NCBI GenBank assembly: GCA_024699225.1
Contig: JAILPZ010000062.1
Coordinates: forward strand, 1-64,000
Origin: Sphaerochaetaceae bacterium
GTDB lineage: Bacteria > Spirochaetota > Spirochaetia > Sphaerochaetales > Sphaerochaetaceae
Length of the DNA: 64,000 nt
Direction: 5' to 3'
Shown: piece after piece, positions 61,991 to 64,000 of the stretch
How positions within the stretch are numbered: the stretch's first letter is position 1
How the letters are laid out: every line of letters starts with the position of its first letter
The notes under the pieces: model-generated
Told to the model about the DNA's origin: nothing
Databases searched by the model: none
The model's input: only the letters and a program-made list of their open reading frames with translations
Made by a program: the position numbers and the translations under genes

Positions 61991-64000
61991 TGGTACAGCT
62001 TCCGGCAATATAAAATTTACTTATATCTGAGGGGAAAAGCATCTTAAACAGGTTCTTCTCCCCTTTTGTTTTAACTGTATAAACACCGTCAGAACAACTT
62101 ACTGAATAATCATCAGAGACAACTGAAAGCTTTTCTTTCAAGCAGTATTCCAGCGAAGGATCCTTTATATCCCGTATTGTATAAAGAGATCCAAGCATGT
62201 GGCTTGCCAGAGAGTATTTTTTACCGCTTTCAGGCATTTTTATATGCTGGAAGGACTTTACCTTAAAACCTTCAGAAAGTGCATTATTTAACGCAGAAAC
62301 AGCCTCTGCATTTATCTGGGATACAGGAAGCTCAGTAAGAAGCAGTTCATTTAAGCCGCTGACTCCCATAGTAACAGGATTCAGAAATTCCATCTTTGGC
62401 TTAGGGTTAAAGCCCTGAGTATAAAGAACATCAAGAGATGAACGCTGGAAGGCCATTTCAAAATGCCTCATAACAGCAATATGCGAGCTGTAAAGGGCTT
62501 TTCCTGTCTTCTCATAGGTAAAGATAACCTGTTCATACTTCTCCTGAGGTTTTTCGTATTTTTCCAGAGAGTCAAAGTCAAAACTGCTGTTATCTGCCCT
62601 TATAACATCAACGTCCTTAGCTGCACATACTCCGCAGTTATGAGTACAGTTTTCTGTGCAGACAGATGTTAATTCCCTGTTCTGAGCCTTCTTCCATTCC
62701 TTAAGAAGGAAGGCTTTTGAAACGTTCATGGAGACACTGTCCCAGGGAAGTGTTTCATTTTCATCAAAGCCGTTTTTAAAATTGTAGTTTAAATCGCTTA
62801 TAGCCTGCTGCCATTTTTCAAGTGAGAAGTGATCTGACCAGGCATCCATTCGGCACCCAAGTTCATAAGCCCTCTGAATAAGGTCGGCGCATTCAAAGCC
62901 TCCGCGGGATACTACACCTTCAATATAGGAAACAGACGGCTCATGATAAGAGACCTTAATTCCGGGAATGGCAGCCATAAGAGCCCTCTTTATGCTCTTT
63001 AAGTGTTCTGCTGACTCCTCCATTCCCATCTGCTGAGCCCACTGAAATGATGTATGGGCCTTGGGAATAAAGGTTCCTATATTGATATTCATATTAATCT
63101 TGGTTTCAGTTCTTATCCTGGAGAGAAAAGAAACAATACTCTGCTGTTCAGTCTGTCTGTCCACAATGGGAAGACCTGTCATGAAGTAGAACTTAGCAAG
63201 TTTCCAGCCTCTTGCCCTTGCCTCTTTGATAATCTCTATAACCTGCTCTACCGGAACTTCCTTGTTCATGCTTCTCTGATCAAGAATATCCGGAGTTTCA
63301 ATTGCAAAAGTAAGACCGCTCTTTCTTACCTCGGCAAGCTGTTCAAGAATATCCAGAGAAAATGAACTTACCTTAAGGGACGGAAGGGAAAATGAAACTC
63401 CACGGCTCTTAAATGAAAGATTTAAGGCCTTAATCAGAAGATCCAGATCCGGATAGTCTCCTGATGAGAGGGATGAAAGAGTAATCTCATCATAGCCAAA
63501 CTGCTCAATATTCTGCCTTACAAGTTCATATACACGTTTAAGATTTCTCTGTCTGAACGGCTTGTAATACTGACCTGCGTGGCAGAATCTGCATCCGTTG
63601 GGACAGCCTCTCATAATTTCCACTGTTCCATGGTCCTGGGCAACCTGGAAAGAAGGGACTACTGCATGTTCAAGACGAGGGCTTTCCCTGTCTGTTCCAA
63701 AGGTTGTATCAACAGCCCTCTTTGTTATTTCTTTCTTTCCTTCATACCAGAGGCACTTAATACTCTTAAGAGCTTCAATTCTTTCACTTCTGCTCTTGTA
63801 TTTTCCTATTGTCTTTATAATGTTTGCAAAATCAGTTTCAGCCTCACCTATATAGATAAAGTCAAAGAACTTTGCAAAAGGAGCCGGGTTGGTAGATGCA
63901 GGGCCTCCTGCAATTACTACAGGGTCTGTTTCAACCCTGTCCTTCTTATCAAGTGCAACACCGCCTAAATCAAGAACCTGAAGAATGTTTGTAGCACAAA
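61956..64000 (-). CDS. Radical SAM protein fused to DUF2344 (5' end beyond window)
   Basis: The reading frame is open from 61956 to the window edge, so only the C-terminal part of about 680 residues is present. The radical SAM cysteines are in GCPNGCRFCHAG (C-x3-C-x2-C), preceded by PSFQVAQDHGTVEIMRG. A second cysteine cluster CTENCTHNCGVC lies near the start of the C-terminal DUF2344 module (HIAVMRHFEMAFQRSSLDVLYTQGFNPKPK). I recall this architecture as the TIGR03960/TIGR03936 family; it is of unknown function and often near rRNA or ribosome genes. An ATG-like start inside the frame at 63623 is not the true start. Confidence 0.9.
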   Translation of the reverse strand, partial: CATNILQVLDLGGVALDKKDRVETDPVVIAGGPASTNPAPFAKFFDFIYIGEAETDFANIIKTIGKYKSRSERIEALKSIKCLWYEGKKEITKRAVDTTFGTDRESPRLEHAVVPSFQVAQDHGTVEIMRGCPNGCRFCHAGQYYKPFRQRNLKRVYELVRQNIEQFGYDEITLSSLSSGDYPDLDLLIKALNLSFKSRGVSFSLPSLKVSSFSLDILEQLAEVRKSGLTFAIETPDILDQRSMNKEVPVEQVIEIIKEARARGWKLAKFYFMTGLPIVDRQTEQQSIVSFLSRIRTETKINMNINIGTFIPKAHTSFQWAQQMGMEESAEHLKSIKRALMAAIPGIKVSYHEPSVSYIEGVVSRGGFECADLIQRAYELGCRMDAWSDHFSLEKWQQAISDLNYNFKNGFDENETLPWDSVSMNVSKAFLLKEWKKAQNRELTSVCTENCTHNCGVCAAKDVDVIRADNSSFDFDSLEKYEKPQEKYEQVIFTYEKTGKALYSSHIAVMRHFEMAFQRSSLDVLYTQGFNPKPKMEFLNPVTMGVSGLNELLLTELPVSQINAEAVSALNNALSEGFKVKSFQHIKMPESGKKYSLASHMLGSLYTIRDIKDPSLEYCLKEKLSVVSDDYSVSCSDGVYTVKTKGEKNLFKMLFPSDISKFYIAGSCTITREQLYLSDF

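Noticed and set aside
1..64000. CRISPR arrays, insertion sequences, prophage or tRNA genes
   Set aside because: No regular spaced repeats, transposase or integrase motifs, or tRNA-like cloverleaf segments were found by eye in the intergenic regions.

Overview
The window looks like chromosomal DNA of a spirochaete of the Treponema type. The support is a TamB–BamA–MutS gene order next to a complete PnrA-type (TmpC/BMP family) nucleoside ABC transporter, an arrangement I recall from Treponema pallidum; a very long GreA fusion protein; spirochaete-style signal peptides; and many short or overlapping gene junctions. No phage, insertion sequence, CRISPR array or tRNA gene was seen. The DNA is almost entirely core genome, so the unusual material lies mainly in the leaders and between the genes.

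Layout. 1-320: end of an rRNA operon (23S 3' end, spacer, 5S). 355-5925: a small membrane protein, a two-gene acyl-CoA ligase/acyltransferase-like operon (minus), exonuclease III, a membrane protein and a CYTH phosphatase. 5885-8468 (minus): a BtuFCD/FecBCD-type ABC importer. 8534-10091: RNase HI and two half-size chromate-transporter proteins. 10078-11695 (minus): a UPRTase-like enzyme and a TPR lipoprotein. 11930-18826: adenylate kinase, nucleoside-binding protein, a beta-barrel-like outer-membrane protein, and the facing nucleoside transporter operon. 19037-24505: a large FAD/Fe-S oxidoreductase, a four-domain flavodiiron protein and thymidylate kinase. 24608-34440: tamB, bamA, mutS. 34434-36086 (minus): an amino-acid ABC importer preceded by a His-rich leader peptide. 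36277-50233: comF, then a long run rimP-nusA-infB-rbfA-truB-ribF-rpsO-pnp-dut-lptF-lptG-tgt-nudix. 50225-52915 (minus): GreA fusion. 53060-61065: rpe-dtd-recA-scpA-scpB-rluB-cmk-rpsA-TPR-lipoprotein. 61166-64000: mazG and a truncated-by-window radical SAM gene.

How it works together. Translation, transcription and RNA decay genes form the central block. Nucleotide salvage genes (UPRTase-like, adk, nucleoside importer, tmk, cmk, dut, mazG) are spread through the window. Envelope assembly is represented by TamB, BamA and LptF/G-type permeases.

Best leads. (1) A 22-codon leader ORF with four histidine codons in six, a strong promoter and SD, and alternative RNA pairings, upstream of an amino-acid ABC transporter: a candidate histidine attenuator. 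(2) Intrinsic-terminator hairpins lying between promoter and first gene for both rimP-nusA-infB and greA. (3) An exact 19-bp element shared by the leader regions of the UPRTase-like gene and the nucleoside transporter operon, with a near copy before the nucleoside-binding protein gene. (4) Several genes whose -10 box lies 6-7 nt before the start codon and which lack a Shine-Dalgarno: candidate leaderless mRNAs.
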